Positions 29,366-42,400 of a stretch of DNA of 64,000 nt are shown piece after piece (positions within the stretch are counted from its first letter, which is position 1; the number at the start of each line of letters is the position of its first letter). Made by a program: the position numbers and the translations under genes. Under the pieces are notes generated by a model, which ran no database searches, was not told where the DNA came from, and worked only from the letters and a program-made list of their open reading frames with translations. This DNA is from Actinernus sp. WN-2022 (taxonomy: Eukaryota > Cnidaria > Anthozoa > Actiniaria > Actinernidae), in contig JAOWCC010001751.1 in the NCBI GenBank assembly GCA_030867875.1, forward strand, positions 22,744,369 through 22,808,368, written 5' to 3'.

Positions 29366-29939
29366 ATCAAGGTACTCGCTAAATTTTGAAAATTCCACCA
29401 TTTTTATATACGCTGCAGTCGTCCCTAGTCTACGCGCATCACGTTATTCAATAAATGGGGTCTGGGTACGAGATTGTTATTCAGCGCTGTCGGCCGTCGG
29501 CCGTGGGGCAAAACCGTAAAGAAAAAGCCTGGAGACGAGACTAGCCTAAGCCCAAGGACGTGAATTAGTTCGAATCCTGAAATCAGTGATATACGTAGAC
29601 ACACGGAACAAAATATTAGGGGACTGATGTCTGGCCGAAGCAGCAACAACCAGCAACAACACATAGGGAACGTGAGCGACAGCAACGACCAATATTTATT
29701 TTTAATTTGACCTCAAGATATTGCTTGCGCAATCAGATTATATGATATTATCAGTTATGCAGTTATGACCGGGTTATATATCGAGGGAATTACCCCTTCC
29801 AGGTAAGTTTTTGATTCTTAAAAACAGTATTTTTGCAATGGTCCCGTTAAGCTGACATAATTCTAACTAATTAAGACTTACTAAAATAACTAACTGATTG
29901 CAGCATAGATTATGTAATTTCTGACCGGTATTAAACACA

Positions 29940-30095
29940 CTTTTATATATAGTATAAAAAGGAGCGGGCCTAGAATCGTTCCTTGGGGAATGCCACAATG
30001 CCACATGGCAATGGTCGATCATCCGAAAGAGAACCATTTACAAAACATATTTGATTACGACTATCTAAGTAGGATTCAAACCACTCCAGTGAAGC
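29940..30095 (-). mobile_element. LINE reverse-transcriptase fragment
   Basis: The minus strand reads WFESYLDSRNQICFVNGS, then after one frameshift CGIPQGTILGPLLFILYI, the conserved RT block of CR1-like non-LTR elements. Only about 50 residues remain. Confidence 0.7.
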
Positions 30096-30147
30096 GCATC
30101 TAATTGGTTTCGTTTCAGGAAATAATATTAAAAAAAACTTGTGCTTC

Positions 30148-30249
30148 GTGTTTTACCAGGGTCTCCAAACACTCGAAACAATAAAAGCACTCGGCCGAGG
30201 CGGACTCGTGCTTTCATGTTTCTTGTGTTTGGATCCCCTGGTAAAACAC
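30148..30249. mobile_element. Short inverted-repeat element
   Basis: gtgttttaccagggtctccaaacac pairs with gtgtttggatcccctggtaaaacac; the centre has a second inverted pair, agcactcggccgagg. Confidence 0.6.
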
Positions 30250-30476
30250 TCACTCTCGTTTTTGATATATTACATGATCCAACATTGTTCGATAGTTTGT
30301 TATCCCATGTTGGATCAAAATATTTTGCTTGGTAAAGTTTGCTTTTGTTCGATCAAAATTAAATAAATCAGGTTTGACAGCGTTTTAACTCCATCATCCA
30401 ACAAAGTTGTATCGAGCAATCCAACAATGCTCAATAGTTTGACAAAGACTTACGGTATGTAACAGTGTTTGATTCA

Positions 30477-30935
30477 TAATAGGGAATTTACGACGACTAC
30501 GGTCTACGACTACGGACGCGTGACAATAAAGGACTGGAACGAGACACTCGTGTTGGTTTCATTGCACCGTAGCGAGTCCACGACGGTGAGAAGTCGGCAT
30601 GTTTTTCGTAGTCACCACAACAGAGTACGTTAGTCGAATTTAATATAAGAAATTCACCACTCTTTTGGATATTTCAATAGCTAACCTTTAAAATACACAA
30701 AAACTGCTTTCTGTTCGAGTTTACAGCGTTTCTGGGCATATGTGGGAATTTTGGGTAAATTCGGTCTGCAACGCGATGACTTCAGCTCAGTCTCGCCAAA
30801 ATTTTGAAATTTTCGCGCCTTCGTTGCATACTCGGCCCAGTACTCTAGCCGACTGCTAGGGACGTCATCCAACCGTAGTCGCGATCGTAGTCCGTATAAG
30901 CGTAGTCGCCGTATCTTAAATTCGCTAATATGACG
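30477..30935. mobile_element. Inverted-repeat element rich in CGACTACGG motifs
   Basis: Left end taGGGAATTTACGACGACTACG; right end inverts as taGCGAATTTAAGATACGGCGACTACG. Internal copies of ctacgac/gtagtcg occur on both sides. Confidence 0.55.
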
Positions 30936-30959
30936 CATGGACCTATAATAATGGCATGC

Positions 30960-31160
30960 ATGTCCTAATGATTGTGCTGTGAACTAGTCTATGTACATGT
31001 AACGTATCATGTAATTATTGTATGTGTAATTGATTATAACATCTCTTGACACTTTTGATATTTTATCATTAGTATTATAAGTTATTGTAGATTAGTTTGG
31101 CAGGTGAAGAGCCACCTGCTGGAGATATTGCCAATACATTATTGTTATTATTATTATTAT
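30960..31160 (+). mobile_element. LINE 3' UTR and ATT tail
   Basis: AT-rich sequence containing ggtgaagagccacctgctgg and gagatattgccaataca, then (att)n at 31138-31159. This is the usual layout of a CR1-like LINE 3' end. Confidence 0.5.
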
Positions 31161-31304
31161 GTAATAAAACAATAGTGTGTACGTCTCAAGACTATCGTTA
31201 GTCTACCGTTCAACAGTGAAAAGTTTTGTACTGAAGTTAAATATCTGAAAAAGGGTTCACGAAATTTATTCCGATTTACAAACCTACACGTCCACTCTAA
31301 CCGC

Positions 31305-31600
31305 CTTCCGGCTACTGAGATCAGTGGTAAAGTGCTGGTCTTGTGTGCGGTAGGCCACGACTGAGTTCAAATCCTAGCCGCATCTTTGGGCAGGGATGTA
31401 AATCCGTTGGCCTTGTCTCCTTCCTCTTCTAATCTATATGACGGGGAAGTCAAAGAACCTGTTGTGCTACTTCGTGAAAGAGTAGGAGATTGTCTGCCGG
31501 CGCAACAGCCTGTATCTTGCACGCGGTACTAACAACACTCATCGTTGTAAACTGCACGGCAGCACATAGCGCCACAATAGCAATCTGTATTTAACAACAA
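31305..31600 (+). mobile_element. tRNA-derived SINE
   Basis: gatcagtggtaaagtgctgg (A-box-like, 31318) and gagttcaaatcctag (B-box-like, 31362) lie at tRNA spacing at the start of the unit, with a non-tRNA body behind. Confidence 0.6.
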
Positions 31601-31741
31601 GTCCTCCCGCAACCGCATGTGAATATATCCATATAGATAGAATTTGCGGGGATATCATTACTAGAGCGTTCATCTTCTATTCAAGCACTGTGAGGCAGCG
31701 AACTTCGAGCGGCTATTAATCTATTTTAATTTGGGTACTTA

Positions 31742-32074
31742 GGGAGCAGTTCAAAACACATGCCCTCTCGACGGACCATTTTGGGGTAGGGGTAGGGGCT
31801 GCTGCTAGCCATCTCCTATAGAGAGAAAACTCAATATTAAAAATTATTTGTTCTTAAATATCTTCAAAACTAAAAGGCATAATCTAGAAACAAATGCACT
31901 GCATGTTTTGCCTTACGTTTTCATTTCATTTTCTGTGTTAAAATTACCACTAGGCCCACCCATAATGGAAAATAGATGGTCAACAATGGGGGGTGGGGGT
32001 GGTACCCTGGGCTGACAGCTGTGTCTATTGACAAAAATGGGTCCCTATCTGGGGCATGTGTTTTGACCTGCTGC
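31742..32074. mobile_element. Inverted-repeat element, GGGAGCAG termini
   Basis: gggagcagttcaaaacacat and gccc at the left; ggggcatgtgttttgacctg at the right as the inverse. No gene inside. 32075-33352 beyond it holds anonymous sequence with frequent gttttcgaaaa-like words. Confidence 0.55.
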
Positions 32075-33352
32075 CTTACTCCCGTGCAGTGACGTTGTCA
32101 TGGTTACCAATTAATGGGGCGATATTCAGCCAAGAACTAAAAACATGCATGGTGTACGAACAAGGAGAGCGCGGAGTCAGAGCAGAATTCTGATTCTACA
32201 CCTCGAAGTTCCTTAAGCATCCGTGAAGATGATCTATTTCGGAGCAACAATGTCAATAGGAAATCTCACCGGTCTAAAAATAGATCAGCTCGAATCTATA
32301 AATATGGACGCTCCTAAATACATATCTTTACCGTTCCGTTTTTTTCTCAAAGATCTCCGTTCTCATTTCACTGAAAATGTAGCAGTTTCATGTCCATGCT
32401 ACAGTTTTCATACCGTTTTCACCCGTCCACACTAACACGCTTCGACAACGCTAAACACAGAGTATGCGCATGTGCAGACGTTTTCGAAAACCTTCATTTT
32501 TGCCGTTCACGAACTCAGTGCTTTTCCGAAAACCACACTGGGAACTGTTTTAAAAAACCTCAGTTTTCAATAAAAACCATCACACCTTTTGTGTGAATAC
32601 GTTTCCAGATAAAAACGTAATACTAATAGCGCGCCAGTTGAGACCATACTGTAGTCTAACGGCATCTCAATGGCATATACATGCCTCCACTGATTTTTAA
32701 AAAAGCGGTTTCATCGCGATAACGTAATGAAATTTAAGATATTTTCTTTAAAAAAAACACCAATGTCTGGACATTAATAGTACTTGTCAACTGTATAAGC
32801 AAACGTTAAAAATAAAAAAAACGGACCTTTCACCTTGTTTGTCATATTTTAATACCGGAGATTTGGAGGGTGTTCTCAAGCCATGGCGATGACAAATTCC
32901 GAACTGGTTCATCAGTTTTATTTGGACATGTTTCCGGCATTAAGTCCAATAAACAGTACTTCGGTGCACGTGTTATTTACATACCAGTGAACCTCAGGGT
33001 AATGCGCTTTAACATTGTTGAAAACCCAGCTGAAGCAGATGCAAAAATGAAATAATTACAAACAATGCAACTGAAAATCATCAAAACTTAAATCGGCAGT
33101 TTTATTGGCGCCGCCCATCCCATCCCCTTCGCTTTCACTTGATAATTATTTGCCTCAGTGCTATAGCTAAAACGCAGACTTTGTCCTGTTCAGAATCTAC
33201 CAAGAACTCCACCTATATACTAATACAGTTATCCGTTAGGCTAACTGATTTATATCCGGTTCATAAACTGACTGTAACTGACTGGCTTTGGAGATTTCAA
33301 GACTGATAGGAAAAGTTGGAACCACGGATAAATCAGTATTACTTTTGAAGGG

Positions 33353-33478
33353 ATGAAGCCTGTGAATCTGATGTCTGTTGCATTGCTTGTCGTCTGTGCC
33401 GAGCTTATCCGCAGTGGACTAACGACTAAGACCGTACAGGAATCTGCAGGGGGAAAGGGAGCTCAAGTCAATCAAACT
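33353..33478 (+). CDS. Collagen/fibrinogen-domain gene exon 1: signal peptide
   Basis: ATG at 33353 in the context gaaggg. MKPVNLMSVALLVVCAELI is a clear signal peptide, followed by a Thr/Gln/Gly linker to QVNQT. The donor gtaagc follows in phase 0; reading on gives a stop within three codons. An ATGCT-rich element begins 18 bp further. Confidence 0.7.
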
Positions 33479-36400
33479 GTAAGCTGAGAATGATAGGCCT
33501 TTGCACCTTATGCTAGTTTTTCTATGCTAAAATGTTAATGATTAATGCTAAAATATTTCACCAAAATGCTCGTACAGTGTTGTACAATTAAAATGCTCGG
33601 AAATGCTCGCTTTTATAAAGAAACTCTCGAGTGCGTGTCCACAATTGATTCAAACACAACACTGCAGAAACTACTGACAGATTTCCCGCTTCAGTTTTCT
33701 TTTATATTCTGTCAAATGTCAAAGTCAAATTAGATGGTTCAAAAACATTTTTTATACTCACAACTTAATCAATTTGAGAAAATTTCATTGCTAAAATGCT
33801 AGCTTTATTCTCAATGCTTTTGCCTTGCAAAAAATGCTCAAAATAATGCTAGCATAAGGCCAAGTAAAAAAAACATGTTTTATCGTCCCCGCGCGCTTCC
33901 TTCTTTTGAGGCCGCCTCCAGTCGAATAAATAAACATTGAGGATTGCTCGGGGGATTACTGGGCAAATCTTAAGTGAAAACATGGTTTGCGTCTGCGTTT
34001 TGATACGCAGTGCGCGGAAAATTATAAAATCATGGTATGCCCGGTCCGTCATAGATAGGCAACTGGCCTTACGGCACCTATTTAACACCTTTGCCTGCGG
34101 AGAGTTCGATGGTGAGAAAGTAACACATAAAAAGGGCCGCACGCTCGTTTTTTTTGGAAATCCGGACGATAAACGTTTTTTTTTTACTTGGCCTAATGTG
34201 GAAACTGGGCCTAGTGAATGATCTACAGAAAATGCAAAACGATAGTAATAATGATGATATTAAAAGACCAGTTTGCGGTTTTTCACCCGACATTTTGGAT
34301 AAGGTGCAAATTTAAAGAAAATATAAGAAAGTTTTGAAGATTTTTGGACTCTCGCAGCTAGTGAATATTTACCCTAGTAATATACATGAACAAAATGTTC
34401 AATTCTGATTGGTTGAGGGCAATGCAATTTCAAGGAAACACAGTGCAGAAAAAAGGAAACATAGTGCCGAAAAAAGGAAATACCGGATGCAAATTTCTTT
34501 GGAAAGCAATGAAACATTTCCTTTCGACTTCTGAGAACACTCGAACAATTTGAATGGATTTGAAAGTGTGAACTATTATGGTTTGTTGACTGAATAAATT
34601 ACTTTGTCATATGACTCGCCAACGTCACTTCCTGACAATTTTTTTCATGTATATTATTAATAAGTAATCATACGGTTTTCTCGTGGAATTTGGGAATAAT
34701 TTTTACTGATGCGGTTTTTCAAAGAGCTCAAATTGCACTCGCCCTTCGGGCTCGTGCAATTTTGATACTCTTTGAAAAACCCACTCGCGTGCAAATTAAT
34801 CCCAAATTGCACTCGAAACCGTATGATTACCTATACAAACAACCTCAAATTTCCCATGTGTCCAGATTTTATACATTTTTAACAAGTGTATCAAGTTTAA
34901 AGGTAATTACTTCCCTAGCTACTTTTCATATGAGAACGTTTCGAAATCTTCCCTCTCTGTTCGTAATTAGTCGTCACAGGAGTCATTACCATGGTCGTCA
35001 TAATTATACAGCAACCTCGTCCCCAGGGTCTTCTCGGTCAGATCCAAGATGGCGGCTACTCTGAGAGAAGACCCTGGTAAAGGCTGGATCACGTGATCAA
35101 ATACTCCCAGATTTTGGGAGTATTGTGTCACGTGATTTGGCGATCTAAGATGGCGGCCAAGCTAAATATGGGAAAAGTTCATGACGTGTACAAACCATAG
35201 GTATCCCAATCCGGAGTGAGCGAGAAGCGATTAACGGTATTTCCACGCGGCGAACGATGCAGTGAAAACAGGTCTACTAAATGGCTCGAAATGGAGTTTA
35301 CTTGGATAAAGAACCAGTGGAAAGGTATCACAAAGCTACCAGGATGTATCTAAGCTAGAAGAGAATCTTAAAAAGCCGTTAATTTCCCGTTAGCGTTGAA
35401 GCGAAGCGATCGATAGCACATGTTCAGGTTTAACGGCTTCTCCTGGCTTTCCCACTGATGAACCTTACCAGAAAACTACCCAGTAATGCACTTCATCTAT
35501 TGCTCTAGCTACCCAACGGGTTTTAAGGTTATTTAAAATCATTTTAGTGATAAAATTTGAGCAATCGAATCTATATACAAGTTCATCTCTCTGGACTCAG
35601 TCCGTTTGGCCAATAAAAAGCATTGTTAGGACAACCCATGCGTCATAATCGAAGAGCCAATCAGAATACGTGACAGTTCAGCCTTTACCAGGGTCTTCTC
35701 TCTGAGTAGCCGCCATCTTGGATCTGATCGAGAAGACCCTGGGGACGAGGTTGAATTATACAGGTGTATGGCCGAAACTAATTAATATTTGTTTTATGTT
35801 TGTAAGAGCAATTCAATCCAGCTCAGATTGTAGTATGTTATTGACACTTGTATAATATCTCATAATACGGAAAATGTGACGCTCTTGTGTTATATACTCA
35901 CTGAATGCGAGAGTCCAAAACTCTCCATTTCCATGTTTTGTTATGAATCGAACACTTTTGCACCCATTTCAAAATGTTGGAAAACACCGCGAAGTGGTCT
36001 ATAACTAGCCTCGTCCGCAGGCAACTCCTAATTATATTAGAACAAATCGAGAAAGAAGATGTGAAACCGGGCTTCCTATGGTGAGAGAGGGCCGAGCATG
36101 GGTCTGAGGACGAAACAAATCCCCTCGCGGCTTCGCCACTCCTAAGCCTGCAATGCAGACGTATTTTTCTCACTCTCATAAATTCAAAGAAAAAAGTAAC
36201 GTCTGCTTACCCGAGCGCTTAATTAGTATCCTATTCTCATCGGTCTCACCCGTACTCGTTGAGTTACGGATATCCGGCGGCCACAATGATCTTAGAATGC
36301 CAACGATCATAACATGGTTATATAACCTAAACCCCGCGAAGACAACCCAACACTCAAACCTCAAAGACCTACTATACAGAAGCCCAGAACTGAAAACGGC

Positions 36401-39400
36401 TAAAAAGGTCGACTTACGCTTGCGACCCTGTTGACAACCTCCGGTGACAAAACTGTTGGGGTCCCTGAAGGCCAGCATAGACACATCGTGGCCACTAAGC
36501 ATAGAACTGAGGAAATCTAGAGATATGTGGGTGTTACCAGCTGCCAACCCCTGGGCTGCGCGTGCGTAAAGGGATTGCCGTCATGCCAAAACCAGGCGAA
36601 AAAACGGTCGGTAACGCGAGTAGGGTTGAACCCCTGCGTTAGTTCCCAGTGATGAAAGAGCGAGCTTGGCTTGAAATGCTTAGATGATCGCTGGGAAAAG
36701 AAACAAGCGAGTAAAAAGTAGCGCAGCCCAGAGGATGACAGCCTTAAACCTCAGTAATCCGAGAGGGAATTAGACTCCCCTTTTAAAGCTGTCACCCTCG
36801 AGCGAGAAAATAAAAAAGGCGTGGCGAAAGCAATTGAGGTAACCCCAAAATTGAGGAATGCGGAGTAGTATTACCAAAAAAGACAGAAGAAACAATATAA
36901 GCTGAAACAATGGTAATAAACGGTAATTAACAAATGAATGCCAGGCCAGGGCACAACAGGAACAGCGGGACAACCAGTGAGGATAATTGCAATGGAAAGC
37001 AAGATGACCCAATTAGCGAGAGGTACTTGACCAATGCACAATAATTGAAACTGTTGTTATGAACAAGCCAAATAAACCAAGTGTGTACCACGACGTACGC
37101 GGAAAGGGGCAACGAACTGCCAAATGAAGGAACAATGAATCAAATCGATATACTATCTGCACGGGAAGAGCGTAGTAAAAAAAATATTTCGCAATAAGCG
37201 CTCACATAACTCATGCACTAAAATACAGTATGCCAATAATAGTAATGAGGGAACAAATAGCTCAACACATCTAATGATTTATACGATAAGAGCGGCGTAG
37301 AAAACTGTCGCCGAGACCGCTCACATAACACATGCATTACAATAAAAAATTGCCAAACACATCCCATAACTTATACGAGAAGAGCGGCTTAGAAAAAAAA
37401 TTATATATGACTCAGTTCCACTTACCTTAAAATCAAAATTAGGTAACATCTAATCTGCAACTGGTAACTGTTTGGAGTGATTATATTAAGATTTCGACCG
37501 TCCAAATTTGAATTTGCTTTCGCGAATAAAGTGATTTTTTTACAAGGCGTTACTGGTTTAGGAACTACCAAGCAGAGGAAAACTGGGTTTAGCTTGAATA
37601 CGCATGTCTGAACTGACTACGTACCGCTGAATTCAGATAGAAGAATAAATTTGCAGTATTCTGGTGAATAGAGCATTGAGGTTTCTCAAGTTTAGAGTGG
37701 CACAAATCACTGTTAAAGTTCCATTTCGTCATGATTTCGTACTATTTTTCTTGTGTGACCGCTGCAGTAGGAGAGAATTTGGAGCGTTCAAACGAAAGCA
37801 GAGAATTCTGCTTCGTTTATAGTTCCGGTAAGGTAAGCCACATTATAAACTTGTAATGCGACTGAAGTTGTTCTCTCTCTCAAATAAAATCGATTTACTT
37901 CAAAGCGATGACCAATAGCAAATGTCCTCTTCTGTGTGCAATGATTTTGATATGCAGTAAGTTAGGTTTGGGTTAGATTAATAGAGAGATTAAGCATCGT
38001 GTTCTTGCTTCCCGCGAATGGCAGAAATGAAAACATAATTTTCGCGCGTTTGCTGCTTGACATTTTCAGTTTCTACGTGAAGTTGAGTAGATCCGCGTTT
38101 GTTGTGAACGTTGGAATTCTTTTCCACTTTTCGTATATATTTATTTCGTATTTTGACGGCGGGCTGATGTTTCCCGTTTGCCGTAGAACGCGGTGCTTAA
38201 TCTCTCTATTGCTACATTTGAAAACGGTGAGTCCGATTTGTTATGATGTTAGTGACTGAGAGTTGGACTTTATATAAGATATGGAGTGTGATAACCATCA
38301 ACATTCAATAGAGGTAATCGGCTGACGCTGTTGCCACCCAATTCAGATCATGTGACGTAAACAGACGTTACTCTGGAGAATTGACTCTTTGAACATTAAT
38401 TCTGTTCAGATAGGCATGGCTGCATTATGATTACAATGAAAAAGTAACAATTCCCCAGAGAAGCATCTGTTTACGTCACATGATCTGAATTGGGTGGCAA
38501 CAGCGTTAGCCGATTACCTAGTATGAGGGGCTGAATGGGGGGGTACCAATATCAGTTAACAGCTAAATTTTTAGCTATTTATCAGTTATCAGTTAAATTT
38601 TGCTGTTATCAGTTAAGTTATATAAAAAGACTACCCTAACCTGATTTGAATACATATTTGCTGGTATATGAAATGAATAATAACCGCTAATTCAACATCA
38701 AACACTACATTTTGTCTATTCAATAGATTTTTCTAGTATCAGATAACTCTGATGTGTCATGTTTAATATTTGACTATTATCAACTGGATCAAATCTGTCG
38801 AAAACCATCCGAAAAGCCAATAATAGCATGTGACGTTACGTCATTTTAATAAAAAATATTGAAATATCAGGTAACAGCTATCTCACAAATATCAGCTAAC
38901 AGCTAAAAAAAGGTAAAATTCTCAGTTAACAGTAATATTTTTGCCCATTTCTCAGTTATCAGTTAACCCCATTCAGCCCCTCTAGTATATTTCATGTCCT
39001 TATATTCAAATAAGCAGTTTTACCATTGAGATATATTATTCAATTTCTTAGCCAATTATGCAATCCGGCAAGTCGGAGTGCTAGTTACATTGTGAAATAT
39101 AGTATATGAAATATAACATCTCAAGTTTTCGAACTCGAATTGTGGGCTTCCTGTGGCAGGTGAAGATTCACTTTCTCTTCCCAATCTCCCTCTTCTTCTC
39201 TTTTACCACAGGAAGCCCAAAATAGAGATGCCTATGTGAAATAGACATTATCGACTATTTTTCCCGCGCTACACAGAAATGAGGTGATTGGGTATAGTGA
39301 GGTATAAAAATTGCGCTAGTCTGCTGTTTCAGAGTTTATTTACGACTTTCGTTCGATTTATTTGCATCGACTACTAAATCTTAATCGCTTAATCGCCTCG

Positions 39401-42400
39401 TCTCGTGCAGCGCGAGGTATTCGGTAAAGTATATTGAAACATGAACATCTACTTTTTATTATTTAAATCTTTTAAAGACGTGGTCAAAATTGGTAAGTGC
39501 CAGAGCAGATTTCGCATGAGTAGGACAAACTACGGCACTGACTACGGTAGGTACGGTTACCGTACGGCATGCCGTGACGTGGAAATGGTTTCCCTATTGT
39601 TTTTGTCCTGCGTCGCTGATCCAATCAAATTACAGAGTTACGTTACAGTACAGTTACGGTAAGGGTACGGACATGCCGTAGTTTGTTACATGGCCACTCA
39701 TGCTATTTGAGCTTCGATACTGCATCGCACTCACTGCACTCACTCAATTGAAACAAACAGAGTAGGCCTGAGCATCAATTCATGCTTGTCTTTTCAGTCT
39801 TGTGGTTCCGCAACAACTCGTGATTACTCTGCGGGCTGTAGAAATGGTCTGAATGGACTGAATGGACTGAACGGACACAATGGCAAGGATGGCATGAAGG
39901 TATGTATATAACTTTATTTCGTGAAGAGATTACAAATAAGTTACTAGCTGGTTATCTCAGCCCTTGCCTTGTACTAAAAGTTATAATTCAGTACAAACCG
40001 TAATTTACTTAATTTCCTGATTTCGACATTTGGCATTGCTTTTCTTAAATTATTTGAATTTCTATGCTGGGATTCAAAACAAAATAAGTTAACAAACCCT
40101 GAATTACTTGATAAGTCGTTCCTCTAATGATGAAGGCCTAACTCTTCGAACATTATCAAGATTTATTTGAAAACCTGGTCAGACCATAGTTAATAGAGTA
40201 GAATGGTTATGAAACCCAGCGACCTTCTTTGTTCGCTTTTTTCAACCGGTACCGTGCACAAAGCACAATAGAAATTAATCAATCAGTCGTTAAGGGGAGG
40301 CTAATGAAGTATGACCGTGCACAATCTTTTCTCTTACCCCTTTCCAACACAAATAGCATGCAGCGGCTTGGTTGGCCCCTGTGAAGTTTGCCGGGTTTCC
40401 TAACCTTTCCACTCTATTAACTATGGTCAGACTCATAGAAAATAGACAATAGTTTTCCATATACAAGCACACTGAATATTTGTTCTTTATAGGGCGAGCG
40501 AGGAGACGCCGGTCAACGAGGACCCCCTAGCCATAGCTATGGAAAAAGAGGTCCCAAGGTACTGTGCATTCTGAGTCGTAGCCAGTAGTGGCCGAGGGGA
40601 CGAGGGACGAGAACGATTACCAGGCGCGTAGGGCATTTTGGGAGGGGAAAAAGGACAAATAACGACTGGCAGATTTCGTACGCTACAACCGTGCAAAGCG
40701 ACGTTCCAGCCGAGTGCAATTACTTATGGTTACCGGATACCTTCAGGGTGCGTTTCCGGTCTAAATTATGTAGCGCCTCGAGGAAACATCGTAGATAAAT
40801 CATTCATGTATCATTTTAAAGCTTATAAAATTGGCTACAAGAATACATAAAACGTTTTGAGTTCTTTGAAAATCTCGAATTTTCCGCGATCCGGTTTCCC
40901 CGGCATAGTGAGATGGCTTTCAGAAGCTCCGACTCCGAAAATATTTTAAAGTTTAAAAATCTGTTTGCTTTGTCGCATTTCAGAGGAATCGTATTACAAA
41001 ACCGTGTCGGGGAATTTCAAAATTCGATTTAGTTCAAAAGTTATCATGCTTTCTGTGAAAAGGCGAAAAATAATTCGAGTAGATATGCGGGAAACGTCGT
41101 CAAGAGCTCTCTTTGTAGAATTTCCCAATTCCCCGACACGATTTTGCAGCTTAGATATCAATTGACATTTTGTGAAAATTTCGCACATATCGCATAAATT
41201 CCTCTTGAGTGGGAGCTTTTTTAAAACTCTATTTTGGTTGAAAATCGAAAGCGAGAAAATAGCACTTCAAAACAATATACCCGTCTGTCGTGCGTGAATC
41301 TGAAGCCCCCGCCTCTCCAACAATTAGCAAGCTCTTGGCCAATCATTTCTCATCATAGTTCAACTATCTGTCAAGATTTCCCGCCAATGTTGATTTCCGA
41401 TCAAAGCTACGCGCCGCATCGAGAAAATGTTTGTTCTTTTTTTTGTGACTTGAAAAATGGTAGCGGTAAGAGTCGGCTGGTTTCCCAGGCTAGAAAAATG
41501 GGAAAGACAAAAAGACCTTGAGGGACAAAGCCAATGTGAGACGCCTTGAATGCCAGCATAGTTAGTAGAGGAGACAGCAATTTGCAGGCGTCTGAAACAG
41601 CACGGCAATAGTGAGATCGTGGTTCAACCGATTCAGGGTCACCGTCAGACTTTACATTTCCATCTAAGTTTTTTGGAAACAAATATTCTCTCGGCTGGCT
41701 CTTATCAATTCTTCTTTATGTTCAGATGTGGACCACTCAGCACTCTGTCTGAAAGAAACGCTTGTCGGGTTTTGCGACGTGCATTGTTTGGCCTCGTTTT
41801 GCTTTTCTTTTCTTTTCCAAGCTAAGGACATCCTGCTCGCTTTTTGTAAGATATAAGGCCAACGACCAATGGAATTGTGGAATCGTATGTGGAAAAACTT
41901 TTTTCAATAAACATGAAATGAATTTAATATGTGCTCTTCCCCACACCGTCGTTACGGGCGAGTGAGCACTTGTCATGTGTTTATTGATCTGCTGTCAATC
42001 AAAAAGAACCTTTTACTTCCGGTTAAAAGATTCCTTTTGGTATTTCTTCGTCAATATTAATTTTTTTTGAACGGAGTTTTTGGTATACGAGACACTACTA
42101 CTAAAACTAAATTTCTGTGCGAAAAAAATATTTTCCCATCTTTTTCGTTTTGAAGGTATCCGGTAACCTTAATAGAGTGGTTTTCAAGTGTGTCGAAAGT
42201 ATCATTTACCCCATACCGCGGCAAAACGTCACGCGCATGCGTATTTGCTATTTCTTGTCGGCGCGCGGCCGCCCCCAGTTTCCCGTTAAAACTGAAATGA
42301 AACAACAGGCACATACCGTGATTTTAAAATTGCTGCTTAAAAGTATCCATTTGTGAACTTTTTTGTCAAAAAATAAGAAAACTACTTAAAAGATAAGCCT

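Larger units (their letters stand above)
27001..33352. other. Intergenic region between the two divergent genes, repeat-filled
   Basis: It contains elements at 27947, 28843, 30148, 30477 and 31742, a SINE at 31305 and LINE fragments at 29940 and 30960. A microsatellite lies at 28489-28567 (gata then gaga). No protein-coding gene is recognised. The open frame at 27561-27839 (minus) has no domain I know. Confidence 0.5.

Noticed and set aside
36176..36547. 123-codon frame on the minus strand as a gene
   Set aside because: No domain, no conserved pattern, no splice context. It may be part of a mobile-element leader, but I could not support that.
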